Shown here: piece after piece, positions 35,619 to 43,717 of the stretch
Position numbering within the stretch: the stretch's first letter is position 1
Layout of the letters: the number at the start of each line of letters is the position of its first letter
DNA from: Pseudomonas syringae
GTDB taxonomy: Bacteria > Pseudomonadota > Gammaproteobacteria > Pseudomonadales > Pseudomonadaceae
Assembly: GCF_021606685.1 (NCBI RefSeq)
Contig: NZ_WKCB01000030.1
Span: 1 to 59,856, forward strand
Length of the DNA: 59,856 nucleotides
Reading direction: 5' to 3'
Notes under the pieces: model-generated
The model's input: only the letters and a program-made list of their open reading frames with translations
Database searches by the model: none
What the model was told of the DNA's origin: nothing
Program-made: the position numbers and the translations under genes

Positions 35619-36614
35619 ATGAGCGAAAAGTCCCTTACAGAAGCCGAATATGACGCCATCACCGACGCCGCCGCGCATTGGTGCATGCGCATGCATGCGG
35701 GGGATTGCACCCCGCAGGAACGTCAGGCTTTTACCCAATGGCATGATGCCGACCCGCTGCATGCCTTTGAATACGCGGCGATGCTGGAAATATGGGACGT
35801 CGCCGACCACCTGCCCCGCACCGAAACCACGCCGGTAGTGGTGCCGTTCAAACCCCGCCGCCGTCTGCGTCACTACGCGGTGGCGGCAGCGATCTGCCTG
35901 GCCGCCCTGCCGCTGGCTGCCTTTACCGGCTGGGAAGCCGGCTGGCTGCCGAGTTCCTATGAGCGCTACCAGGCCGACAATGGCTTGCGGCAGATCACCT
36001 TGAGTGACGGCAGCCAGGTCGAACTCAACCTGGGCACCGAACTGGTCTACAGCCATTACAAGGACCAGCGCCGGGTCACACTGAAAAAGGGCGAAGCCTT
36101 CTTCAAAGTCAGCCATGACAGCGCACATCCCTTTATCGTGCACGCCGGCGCGGGCCAGGTGCGGGTCACGGGCACCCAGTTCAACGTGTGGAAGTACGAA
36201 GACCAGGTGCAAGTGATGCTGCTCGAAGGCTCGGTGCAGATCGCCAGCGACCAGGTGCACGGCAGCGTCCCTCTGACCCCCGGCATGCAGGCCAGCTATC
36301 AACAGGGCGATGCCACCCCTCGTGTGCGCACGATCCCCGCGAATGACAGCGCCCTGGCCTGGCGCCAAGGCAAGCTGGTGCTCGACAACCTGGCACTGGT
36401 CGATGCGTTGCCACTGATCAACCGCTACCTGAACAAACCGGTGATGCTCGCCGATGCCGGCACCGGCGCCATTCGCATCGGCGGCATCTACAACATCAAT
36501 GAGGTCCACAACCTCATCGCCTCCCTGCCCAAGGTGCTGCCGGTCTACGTGACCCAGAACCAGGACGGCAACCCCGTACTCAATTCCATCCCGCGTAAAA
36601 CCCCCAAAGGCTGA
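35619..36614 (+). CDS. FecR-family transmembrane sigma-factor regulator, without a linked sigma factor
   Basis: A 331-residue protein of FecR/DUF4880 layout. The N-terminal cytoplasmic domain (about 8-65: AAAHWCMRMHAGDCTPQERQAFTQWHDADPLHAFEY) is followed by one membrane helix (about 86-104). The periplasmic FecR domain follows (QITLSDGSQVELNLGTELVY, RRVTLKKGEAFFKVSHDSAHPFIVHAGAGQVRVTGTQFNVW), then a secretin/TonB-like short N-terminal module near 270-320. FecR proteins pass a surface signal to a FecI-type ECF sigma, usually encoded just upstream. None is encoded here, and no TonB receptor follows. Its 3' neighbour is the fap operon. Confidence 0.88.
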   Translation: MSEKSLTEAEYDAITDAAAHWCMRMHAGDCTPQERQAFTQWHDADPLHAFEYAAMLEIWDVADHLPRTETTPVVVPFKPRRRLRHYAVAAAICLAALPLAAFTGWEAGWLPSSYERYQADNGLRQITLSDGSQVELNLGTELVYSHYKDQRRVTLKKGEAFFKVSHDSAHPFIVHAGAGQVRVTGTQFNVWKYEDQVQVMLLEGSVQIASDQVHGSVPLTPGMQASYQQGDATPRVRTIPANDSALAWRQGKLVLDNLALVDALPLINRYLNKPVMLADAGTGAIRIGGIYNINEVHNLIASLPKVLPVYVTQNQDGNPVLNSIPRKTPKG

Positions 36615-36942
36615 GCCTTGCCCGCAGGCGTGGGCCTCGCTCGCGCCTGCAGTGTCCATTTTTGAAACACCGCCCCGCCCTGCATCGCCCGCCCTGCGCG
36701 GGTTAATGCTTTTGTCACAGTGGCTGTTACAGCGCTGATACACCCTGGTGAAACGTTTTTGGTATGGCCGGGAGCGCGCGCCTGAACGGCAGGTGTCTCA
36801 GCGATGAAACAGGCGTGATCTCGAAAAGCCCGTCAAAACCCACAACCCATTGAATAACAACACTAAATAAAAAGCGGCACGCCTTCTGCTCTATCCCTGA
36901 CAGCGCTGTTTAGGGTCAGCGCGAAGAAGAAGGAATCGTGCC
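36615..36942 (+). other. Intergenic region upstream of fapA
   Basis: No gene is seen in these 328 bases. Contents are a possible terminator for the FecR gene (GCAGGCG at 36624-36630 with CGCCTGC at 36644-36650), two CAGCGCTG palindromes (36730-36737 and 36901-36908) that could be activator sites, and a sigma-54-type promoter at 36875-36890. The length leaves room for enhancer binding upstream. Confidence 0.6.
36875..36890 (+). promoter_or_regulatory. Sigma-54 (RpoN) type -24/-12 promoter for the fap operon
   Basis: CGGCACGCCTTCTGCT has GG at 36876-36877 and GC at 36888-36889 with exactly 10 bases between them, matching the essential parts of TGGCAC-N5-TTGC. The first T and one T of TTGC differ from consensus. 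The start of transcription would fall near 36901, about 42 bases before the fapA GTG. A sigma-54 activator gene lies at the far end of the operon. Confidence 0.65.
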
Positions 36943-37392
36943 GTGGTCACTCACACTCAAGGCTCATTGAGCCTACTGCTGATCAGCTGCGTACTCAGTA
37001 CCAGCGTGAGCCTTCCCGTGCTCGCCGAGGGTAACGGTGTGATCGTGATTGACCGTGCAGTCCGTGGCCACATGTGGGGCCGCACCGCCGGCTCCGACCC
37101 CAGCCCCACCACCGCAAATGCCAACCCGTCTGCGCAGATCTTTCGCACGACCACCCACGAACTCAATGACACGGATATCTCCGGGATCGCCAGTGGCTCC
37201 AGCATCAACCGCACCATTTTGCCCGGCGGCAACCTGCCTGGGCTCGATAACAACGGTGGCGGCATCGGCCTGGGCGCCGGCGGTGCTGCAGGGCATAGCG
37301 GCGGCGGCAGCCTCTCCGGAACGGTGAACAATGCCATTTCCAGAGGCCTTGCGCCCCTGAACTCTATCGGCAGCATGGCCGGGGGGCGTTGA
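36943..37392 (+). CDS. fapA: FapA, functional amyloid operon protein
   Basis: A 149-residue periplasmic protein with a signal peptide (hydrophobic about 9-26, cut near LAEG). The mature part has [17 protein letters not shown], an [15 protein letters not shown] segment and a glycine-rich tail. FapA is the first product of fapABCDEF and is thought to chaperone or time the fibrillation of FapB and FapC. Identity rests on position and length in a complete fap operon. The GTG at 36943 has AAGAAGGA 8 bases upstream. fapB starts 1 base after its stop. Confidence 0.88.
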   Translation: MVTHTQGSLSLLLISCVLSTSVSLPVLAEGNGVIVIDRAVRGHMWGRTAGSDPSPTTANANPSAQIFRTTTHELNDTDISGIASGSSINRTILPGGNLPGLDNNGGGIGLGAGGAAGHSGGGSLSGTVNNAISRGLAPLNSIGSMAGGR

Positions 37393-37393
37393 G

Positions 37394-37957
37394 ATGAATC
37401 ATTCCTGGATGCTTCTTGCGGTGCTGGTCAGCGCATCGGCCATGGCCGGCGGCGACAACAACGCAACCATCGACAACTCCGGCAAACAGTACGACGGCGT
37501 GATGTCCGTCAACCAGGCAGCGGGCGACCAGCATCAGCAGAGCAACAGCATCGCTATTGCCGTCGGCCGTAACGCCCAGGCAACTGTTTCGGTCACGCAG
37601 ACAATCAGCGGCGCACCCGCCGACCGCTCCCTGAACGCCAAGACGTCGATTCAGGGCAGCTCTTTCACCAATGGCAACGGCATCGTCACCGTCAACCAGT
37701 CCGCCGGGGCCCAGAACCAAATGATCAATGCCGTGCGAATCAGCCTCAACGCTGGCCCGCAAAGCATCGACGACAGTGTCATGTCACAACAGAACGTTGT
37801 GCTTGCAACAGACTCGGGAGTGACCTCTACCACTGGCAGCCGCCAGGTCGTTACCAGCGACCAGGCCTTCACCGGCAGCCGTGGAGTGGTACAGGTCAAC
37901 CAGAGCGCCGGGGTGGGGAACCGAGTGGCTAACACCCTGAACCTGCGACTCAACTGA
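37394..37957 (+). CDS. fapB: FapB, minor amyloid (nucleator) subunit
   Basis: A 187-residue secreted protein with a signal peptide (about 1-18). Three imperfect repeats are marked by MSVNQAAGDQHQQSNSIAIAV, VTVNQSAGAQNQMINAVRISL and VQVNQSAGVGNRVANTLNLRL, with linkers between them. This V-x-V-N-Q-x-A-G wording is the FapB amyloid core. FapB is held to nucleate FapC fibrils at the cell surface. It contains no cysteines. It is tightly packed after fapA. Confidence 0.92.
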   Translation: MNHSWMLLAVLVSASAMAGGDNNATIDNSGKQYDGVMSVNQAAGDQHQQSNSIAIAVGRNAQATVSVTQTISGAPADRSLNAKTSIQGSSFTNGNGIVTVNQSAGAQNQMINAVRISLNAGPQSIDDSVMSQQNVVLATDSGVTSTTGSRQVVTSDQAFTGSRGVVQVNQSAGVGNRVANTLNLRLN

Positions 37958-38025
37958 TGGAGCTGAGTCCAATAGCTAGACCGTACCAACACTTAACCAA
38001 CTAATTAGAAGCAAGGAGAAACACC

Positions 38026-38757
38026 ATGAAACCTACAATGGCTCTCAAACCACTGGTTTTCGCTCTGACTGCACTGATGGCAATCGCCGCACAAGCGGGT
38101 GGTGGTAACGGCGGCGGCAATGGCGGTGGTGGCGGCGGCAACCAACCACCGGCTGCACCTACCGTGCTGTCGGTCACTGCCAACGATTCCCAGAACAGCT
38201 CGGGCAACGGCACCCTGAACGACAAGACCGAGAACAACGCGTCCACCACCAACTCGATCAACAGCAACTCCGGTGTGGCCAGCGGCATCATTCAAAGCGG
38301 CACTGGCAACCAAGCCAAACACGACATCGCCATCGGCGCCTCCGATGATGCGGATCAAGTGTTCGCGACCATCAACACCGTGCAAAACAGCAGCGGCAAC
38401 CTGGTGGGCAACCTCGGCAACACCAACAACTCGTCGCTGACCGACTCCAACAACAGCAACTCGGGTGTCAGCCTGGCTTCCGTGCAGGCCGGTACCGGCA
38501 ACCAAAGCAGCCAAGGCATTGCCATCGCTTCTTCCGAAGACGGTGCCTCGGGCGGTGCAGCTGTCAATGCTCAGCAAAACTCGTCGAGCAACCTGACCTT
38601 GAACGCCACCACCGGCCACGGCTGGAACAAAGCGAACGTGGTGAACAACGCCAGCCTCACCAACTCGGGTAACAACAACACCGGTATTTCCGGGACTGTT
38701 TCCCAAGCAGGTACTGGCAACCAGGCTGCACTCGGTGTGTCGATCTCCCGCTTCTGA
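38026..38757 (+). CDS. fapC: FapC, major functional amyloid subunit
   Basis: A 243-residue protein that forms the bulk of Pseudomonas biofilm amyloid. The signal peptide (about 1-24) is followed by a Gly/Asn-rich leader. Three repeats then begin QNSSGNGTLND, QNSSGNLVGNL and QNSSSNLTLNA, each carrying a GTGNQ turn (IIQSGTGNQAKHDIAI, SVQAGTGNQSSQGIAI, TVSQAGTGNQAALGVSI), separated by two linkers. It ends directly after repeat 3 (SISRF). I see no cysteine anywhere. AAGGAGA precedes the ATG. A terminator-like hairpin follows at once, which should favour high FapC relative to the downstream machinery. Confidence 0.95.
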   Translation: MKPTMALKPLVFALTALMAIAAQAGGGNGGGNGGGGGGNQPPAAPTVLSVTANDSQNSSGNGTLNDKTENNASTTNSINSNSGVASGIIQSGTGNQAKHDIAIGASDDADQVFATINTVQNSSGNLVGNLGNTNNSSLTDSNNSNSGVSLASVQAGTGNQSSQGIAIASSEDGASGGAAVNAQQNSSSNLTLNATTGHGWNKANVVNNASLTNSGNNNTGISGTVSQAGTGNQAALGVSISRF

Positions 38758-38765
38758 TGCAAATC

Positions 38766-38789
38766 GGGCCTTGGCAACAAGGCCCTTTT
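38766..38789 (+). terminator. Attenuator-like hairpin with GCAA tetraloop between fapC and fapD
   Basis: GGGCCTTG (38766-38773), loop GCAA (GNRA type), CAAGGCCC (38778-38785), then TTTT (38786-38789). It has the form of a short intrinsic terminator inside the operon, 9 bases after the fapC stop. It probably lets only part of transcription continue into fapDEF and protects the fapC 3' end. Confidence 0.8.
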
Positions 38790-38819
38790 CAATTCCAGTG
38801 TCCAGCAGGTCATACGATC

Positions 38820-39497
38820 ATGCGCCTCGTTGCCTTCGCCCTCTTGTTATCGCTGACCGGCCCGACCTGGGCAGGCCAAGTGGCAGTTCCAATGCCCGGC
38901 GGTGGGATGATGTACAAGAAAGTCGAAAGCATCCGCGAGCGTAAATTCGCCAACCTGGTGGAACAGAAAACCGATTTCAGCTGTGGTGCCGCCGCCTTGG
39001 CCAGCATTCTGCGCCAAGGCTATTGGCTGGATGTCAACGAGGATGACGTCATCAAGGGCATGCTGGTGAACGCCGACCAGGATCTGGTCCGGACCCAGGG
39101 TTTCTCGATGCTCGACATGAAGCGTTACCTCGAAAGCATCGGCATGCGCGCCAGGGGCTACCGGATCACGCCACAAGTGCTGACCACGGTGAAGATCCCT
39201 GTCGTGGTGCTGCTGGAAATCCGCGGCTACAAGCACTTTGTGGTCCTGCAGCGCGCCGACAAGGACTGGGTCTACATCGGCGACCCCGTGCTGGGCCACA
39301 AGCGCTATACAAAGGACGATTTCATCAAGGGCTGGAACGGCATTGTGTTTGCCGTCCTGGGTGAAGGCTACGACAAGACCAACGCCCTGCTCTCCCCGCC
39401 CACGCCGTTGACCGCCAAGAACCAGCTGAGTGCGTTCAGCCCGGTGCGCGACAGCGAACTGATGGACTTCGGTTTCATCCAGAGCGACTTCTTCTAG
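38820..39497 (+). CDS. fapD: FapD, C39-like cysteine peptidase of the fap operon
   Basis: A 225-residue protein with a signal peptide (MRLVAFALLLSLTGPTWA) and a C39 peptidase-like domain. The catalytic triad is visible: Cys in DFSCGAAALASILRQ (near 54), His in RGYKHFVVLQ (near 140) and Asp in YIGDPVLGHKRY (near 158). It is thought to process Fap components in the periplasm. The ATG at 38820 is chosen because the signal peptide starts there; an upstream open extension overlaps fapC and the hairpin. Confidence 0.92.
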   Translation: MRLVAFALLLSLTGPTWAGQVAVPMPGGGMMYKKVESIRERKFANLVEQKTDFSCGAAALASILRQGYWLDVNEDDVIKGMLVNADQDLVRTQGFSMLDMKRYLESIGMRARGYRITPQVLTTVKIPVVVLLEIRGYKHFVVLQRADKDWVYIGDPVLGHKRYTKDDFIKGWNGIVFAVLGEGYDKTNALLSPPTPLTAKNQLSAFSPVRDSELMDFGFIQSDFF

Positions 39498-39531
39498 AAG
39501 CGCAATAAGGAGCAGGACGCTCCAGGAGCAG

Positions 39532-40284
39532 ATGATGAACACTTACCGTTGGCTGACGGTCATGTGCCTGGCAGCCTCAATGCCCGCGTATGCGTCATCG
39601 GCGTTCAAGCCTGTTGAACTCAAGGATGCGGAAATGGCAGATCTGCGTGGGCGCTTCGTGATGCCTGGGCGGATCATCAGTTTCGGCATTGTGATGAGCA
39701 GCACCTGGACCAACTCCGCCGGCGCCACCGTCACGGGCAGCGCCAGCATGCAGATCGATAAAACCACGGTGACCCCGCAGTTCTATGTGCAGATCACCGG
39801 CAATGATGGCAATGGCAGCATCAAGCAACCTGACGGCACCGGCACAGTCGTCGGCGGCGGCGGCCTGGGCAGCGGCCAAGGCGTGACCCAAAGCGTGCGC
39901 GCGGCGGGTGACGGCAATACCGCCAGCAATGCGGTCGACATCAACGTCAGCAAAAACGGCCTGGCTCCGGCCAACTACGCGCAATCCGGCCAGGCGCTGG
40001 TGGCCGGCGAGGCAATTACCGGCAGTACCGCCGCTGGCCAAGTGACTGTTTCGGCCAAGAATGGCGGCTTGCAGATGGCGCTTCTGGCCAATAACAACCA
40101 AGGCAATGTCGTGCAGCAAATCGGCGGCGGCAATGTCCTGCAAGGCACGGTTATCCAGGGCAACAGCAACCTCATCAACAACCTGACCCAACTCAACATC
40201 GTGATGGGGAACAACGGGCTGAATAACATTGCGCAGAACCTCAATCTGGACCAACTCAAAGGCCTACGCACTATCGGTTATTGA
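39532..40284 (+). CDS. fapE: FapE, secreted minor fap component
   Basis: A 250-residue protein with a signal peptide (about 1-21) and the FapE-type opening FKPVELKDAEMADLRGRFVMPGRIISFG. Gly/Asn/Gln-rich repeating segments follow (GVTQSVRAAGDGNTASNAV, GNVVQQIGGGNVLQGTVIQGNSN) that look amyloid-compatible. FapE has been found in purified fibrils and may cap or anchor them. The start codon is the first of two adjacent ATGs, with AGGAG about 6 bases before. It contains the ELKDxEMxxLRGR motif also seen in Pseudomonas proteins linked to fibre assembly. Confidence 0.9.
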   Translation: MMNTYRWLTVMCLAASMPAYASSAFKPVELKDAEMADLRGRFVMPGRIISFGIVMSSTWTNSAGATVTGSASMQIDKTTVTPQFYVQITGNDGNGSIKQPDGTGTVVGGGGLGSGQGVTQSVRAAGDGNTASNAVDINVSKNGLAPANYAQSGQALVAGEAITGSTAAGQVTVSAKNGGLQMALLANNNQGNVVQQIGGGNVLQGTVIQGNSNLINNLTQLNIVMGNNGLNNIAQNLNLDQLKGLRTIGY

Positions 40285-40334
40285 ACTACGCTGAGCCACG
40301 ACACTTACGTATTTAAAAAGGGACGGCTTACTTC

Positions 40335-41639
40335 ATGCATCGATCTTTATCGTTACGTGCTGTGGTTTGTTTAAGTACGCTCCTGCCTGCGACCATGCTG
40401 TATGCCGCGCCGGACGCCGATATTGAAACGCTTAAACAGGAACTGCTGGAGCTCAAGCAGCGTTACGAAGTGCAACAAAAGGCACTGGCGGTATTGGAAC
40501 AGCGGGTACGACAGGTCGAAGACCAACCGGCAACACCGGCGCCCAAGCGCCTGGCCAAATCGCCTGCCGACTTCAACAAAGGCACCACCGTTGCCGGCGC
40601 GCCGGGCGTGGGCGCCGCAGCAGCATCCGGCGGTGCGGGCGGCGGAAGCTCCTATGGGCAAAGCCTCAAGGATGACTCGGCTCCCGCGCAAAGCGTCAGC
40701 AACCTGTACAACGAGGCCAGCGGCTTTTTCGGCGATGGCAAGTTCAGCTTTGAAACCGGCATCACCTATGCCCGGTATGACGCACGCCAGTTGACCCTCA
40801 ACGGTTTTCTGGCGCTGGACTCGATCTTCCTCGGCAACATCAACCTTGACCGGATCAAGGCCGATAACTGGACCCTGGACCTGACCGGCCGCTACAACCT
40901 CGATAACCGCTGGCAGTTCGATGTCAACGTACCGGTGGTCTACCGCGAATCGACGTACCAGTCGGGTGGCGCCGGCAACAGTGGCACCACCACGTCGGAA
41001 GCCTCGGTCACTCGCGACCCGACCATCGGCGACGTCAACTTTGGCATCGCGTACAAATTCCTCGACGAAACCGACAGCCTGCCGGATGCGGTGGTTTCAG
41101 TACGCGTCAAGGCGCCTACCGGTAGAGAACCCTACGGCATCAAACTGATCGAATCGCCGAACAACGACAACCTGTTCGTCCCCGAAAGCCTGCCCACGGG
41201 TAACGGCGTCTGGTCGGTCACGCCGGGCATCTCGCTGGTCAAGACCTTCGACCCGGCCGTACTGTTCGGTTCGTTGTCTTACACCCACAATTTCGAGGAT
41301 TCGTTTGACGACATCAGCTCCAACGCCAACCAGAAAGTCGGCGGCAAGGTCAGCCTTGGCGACAGCTTCCAGGTCGGCGTCGGCGTAGCCTTTGCGCTGA
41401 ACGAGAAGATGAGTATGTCGTTCTCCGTGTCCGACCTGGTGCAGCGCAAGAGCAAACTCAAGCCTGACGGCGGCGACTGGCAATCGGTGGTCTCCAGCGA
41501 TGCCAACGCCGGCTACTTCAACGTGGGCATGACGATTGCGGCATCGGACAACCTCACAATCGTGCCAAACCTGGCGATTGGCATGACGGATGACGCGCCG
41601 GACTTTACGTTCAGCCTCAAATTCCCGTATTACTTCTAA
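40335..41639 (+). CDS. fapF: FapF, outer-membrane amyloid exporter
   Basis: A 434-residue protein. The signal peptide (about 1-25) is followed by a coiled coil (about 29-62: [35 protein letters not shown]), which in FapF trimerises and gates the pore. A Gly/Ala-rich linker follows, then a 12-strand-type barrel from about residue 125 that ends in the aromatic FSLKFPYYF. It exports FapB, FapC and FapE. It is the last gene of the operon, closed by a strong terminator. Confidence 0.94.
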   Translation: MHRSLSLRAVVCLSTLLPATMLYAAPDADIETLKQELLELKQRYEVQQKALAVLEQRVRQVEDQPATPAPKRLAKSPADFNKGTTVAGAPGVGAAAASGGAGGGSSYGQSLKDDSAPAQSVSNLYNEASGFFGDGKFSFETGITYARYDARQLTLNGFLALDSIFLGNINLDRIKADNWTLDLTGRYNLDNRWQFDVNVPVVYRESTYQSGGAGNSGTTTSEASVTRDPTIGDVNFGIAYKFLDETDSLPDAVVSVRVKAPTGREPYGIKLIESPNNDNLFVPESLPTGNGVWSVTPGISLVKTFDPAVLFGSLSYTHNFEDSFDDISSNANQKVGGKVSLGDSFQVGVGVAFALNEKMSMSFSVSDLVQRKSKLKPDGGDWQSVVSSDANAGYFNVGMTIAASDNLTIVPNLAIGMTDDAPDFTFSLKFPYYF

Positions 41640-41664
41640 CGCAGACGTTTTACCGCAAACAAGG

Positions 41665-41702
41665 AAAAGCCCCGCAACGATAAGGGTCGTTGCGGGGCTT
41701 TT
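41665..41702. terminator. Bidirectional terminator after fapF
   Basis: AAAAGCCCCGCAACGA (41665-41680), loop TAAGGG, TCGTTGCGGGGCTTTT (41687-41702): a perfect 16-bp stem with A- and T-tracts at both ends. It serves the fap operon and the convergent sigma-54 activator gene. Confidence 0.95.
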
Positions 41703-41715
41703 CGGTTTACCCGCC

Positions 41716-43041
41716 CTAGCGGATCTGGTGTTTGTGCAGCAACCGGTAGAACGTCGGCCGCGACACCCCCAGCACACGGGCCGCGACACTCAGGTTGTCA
41801 CTGTGCCGGTTGAGCACATCGCACAACGCCTGACGTTCGGCGCGGTGCTTATAGTCTTCCAGTGTAGCCATGGGCAGCGAAATTGCCTGCTCACCCTGCA
41901 AGCCCAGATCAACGGCCTCGATCTGGCGCCCTTCGGCCAGCACCAGGCCACGGCGCACGCGGTTGGCCAACTCACGCACATTGCCCGGCCAGGGGTGCTG
42001 CCCCATCGCCACCAGCGCGTCTTCGCTGAAGCTGCGCGGGCGTCGACCGGTTTCCTGGCTGTAGAACCGTGCAAAGTGGTTGGCCAGCTTTGCCACATCG
42101 CCATGGCGTTCGCGCAACGGCGCGGTCACCACTTGCAGGACATTGAGCCGGTAGTACAAATCTTCGCGGAAAGTGCCCTTCTCGACGGCGGCTTCCAGGT
42201 CCACGTGGGTGGCGGCCAATACCCTGACGTCCACGGGAATCGGCTGGCTGCCGCCGACGCGTTCGATCTGTTTTTCCTGGAGAAACCGCAGCAGGTTGGC
42301 TTGCAGCTCCATCGGTAAATCGCCGATCTCATCGAGGAACAGCGTGCCGCCATTGGCCGCCTCGATACGCCCGACCTTGCGCTGATGGGCGCCGGTAAAC
42401 GCGCCTTTCTCATGGCCGAACAGTTCGGATTGAATCAAGTGTTCCGGGATAGCCCCGCAGTTGATCGCGACAAACGGCTTGGCGTGGCGCTGGGATTGGC
42501 GGTGCAGGGTCTTGGCCACCAGCTCCTTGCCGGTGCCGCTGTCCCCGCGGATCAACACGGGGGATTCGGTAGGCGCCAACTTGGAGAGCAATTTACGCAG
42601 CTCACGAATCGGCCGGCTGTCACCCAGCAGCTCGTGTTCGGGCTCATCCGCGGGTGTCTGCTCCTTGCCCCGCAGCCGCGCCATGCCGAAAGCACGGCCA
42701 AGGGTGACCTGCACGCGGGCAACGTCGAAGGGCAAGGTGTGGAAGTCGAAAAACCATTCGCAGACAAAATCGCCAACGTTCTGCAGGCGCAGTACATCCT
42801 GGCTGAGCACCGCGATCCACTCGGTGCCGCTGCGGCCGATCAGTTCCTTGACCGCCTCGGGCCGTTGCAGATGAAAGGGCTGCAAACGCAGCAGGCCCAC
42901 ATCGCAGGTCCGTTCGCCGACGGCTTCCAGCGCACAGCTGTCCACGTCCCACCCGGCGGTGCGCAAACCGGGCAATAGCCCGTGGCAGTCGTCACAGGGA
43001 TCGACCACAAGCAAGCGACGCTGCGCAGGTGTAACAATCAT
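41716..43041 (-). CDS. Sigma-54-dependent enhancer-binding activator (VpsR-like layout)
   Basis: A 441-residue activator. A receiver-like N-terminal domain (about 1-125, LLVVDPCDDCHGLLPGL) is followed by the AAA+ domain: Walker A GDSGTGKELVAK (near 167), the sigma-54 contact loop ESELFGHEKGAFTGA type (GAFTGA intact, near 215), Walker B GGTLFLDEIGDLP (near 235) and the arginine region. A Fis-type helix-turn-helix closes it (DNLSVAARVLGVSRPTFYRLLHKH). Domain order recalls VpsR-like, c-di-GMP-linked regulators, but the ligand is unknown. Convergent with the fap operon, whose promoter looks sigma-54-dependent, it is the obvious candidate activator. Confidence 0.9.
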   Translation of the reverse strand: MIVTPAQRRLLVVDPCDDCHGLLPGLRTAGWDVDSCALEAVGERTCDVGLLRLQPFHLQRPEAVKELIGRSGTEWIAVLSQDVLRLQNVGDFVCEWFFDFHTLPFDVARVQVTLGRAFGMARLRGKEQTPADEPEHELLGDSRPIRELRKLLSKLAPTESPVLIRGDSGTGKELVAKTLHRQSQRHAKPFVAINCGAIPEHLIQSELFGHEKGAFTGAHQRKVGRIEAANGGTLFLDEIGDLPMELQANLLRFLQEKQIERVGGSQPIPVDVRVLAATHVDLEAAVEKGTFREDLYYRLNVLQVVTAPLRERHGDVAKLANHFARFYSQETGRRPRSFSEDALVAMGQHPWPGNVRELANRVRRGLVLAEGRQIEAVDLGLQGEQAISLPMATLEDYKHRAERQALCDVLNRHSDNLSVAARVLGVSRPTFYRLLHKHQIR

Positions 43042-43384
43042 GACTATTCCTTGACGTCAAAATCGTTAAATTTATTAATAAACAACGGTTTGTGAAGCCT
43101 GGCGCTAACACTAGCAAGATCTTGACGCTGCGCTTGTACCGTTTCGCTATAAGTGTGGGCAAAAAGCCACCCCTGAGCATTTTGGGTAAAAAAGTTGCTC
43201 GCCGTGGAAACATTCAATCAGCTTTCAAAACAGCCGCTTACATGACGTTAATCAGGGAAGGTTAAAATTTCTTGCTCTAAGATGTGACCCGTACCCGGTC
43301 ATCGTGCATCAGTACAAGTAACTCGCCGCTTGGCCCGCCCAACCAACGGCACTCACTTGAATGGGCAATGAGAGAGAACCCGAC
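43042..43384. other. Intergenic region between the activator gene and a small protein gene
   Basis: In these 343 AT-richer bases I find no gene. It must hold divergent promoters, but I cannot name convincing -35/-10 pairs. TTGACG at 43122 lies 17 bases from a poor CGCTAT. Confidence 0.5.
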
Positions 43385-43645
43385 ATGAACGCCCCGCTCC
43401 GCATCAACGAAGCTCTTTTGATCGCAGACCGTGCCTTCCAGCCCTTTCAGTGCGTGGCCTGGCACGATGGCAATGGCGCCCTCAGCCTGAGTGTCATCGA
43501 CCGTACCAATACCCGTATCGGCAGCAAACAACTGTCGTCGAGTGCCTATACCGACCCGGCGCAATTGGAAGACTTGCTGTTGCAAGCGCGCGCCCAGCTC
43601 GATAAAGATGGCCACCAGTTGCAATCCTGGGTAATGCCCAAGTAA
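43385..43645 (+). CDS. Small conserved Pseudomonas protein, unknown function
   Basis: An 86-residue soluble protein (MNAPLRINEALLIADRAFQPF to LQSWVMPK) with a compact alpha/beta composition and no signal peptide, membrane helix or known motif. The ATG at 43385 is chosen over one 24 bases upstream because that extension (GNEREPD) looks non-conserved in style. It is followed by a long hairpin and stands alone. Confidence 0.7.
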   Translation: MNAPLRINEALLIADRAFQPFQCVAWHDGNGALSLSVIDRTNTRIGSKQLSSSAYTDPAQLEDLLLQARAQLDKDGHQLQSWVMPK

Positions 43646-43656
43646 GACGACACAGC

Positions 43657-43691
43657 AACTTCCGAGCACTGCCAAACAGTGCTCGGAAGTT
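43657..43691. terminator. Long perfect hairpin after the 86-residue gene
   Basis: AACTTCCGAGCACTG (43657-43671), loop CCAAA, CAGTGCTCGGAAGTT (43677-43691), a 15-bp perfect stem. No T-run follows. It lies between convergent genes, so the role is presumably transcript end formation. Confidence 0.7.
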
Positions 43692-43717
43692 GTGCATCAG
43701 AAGATGCTTAATCTCGC

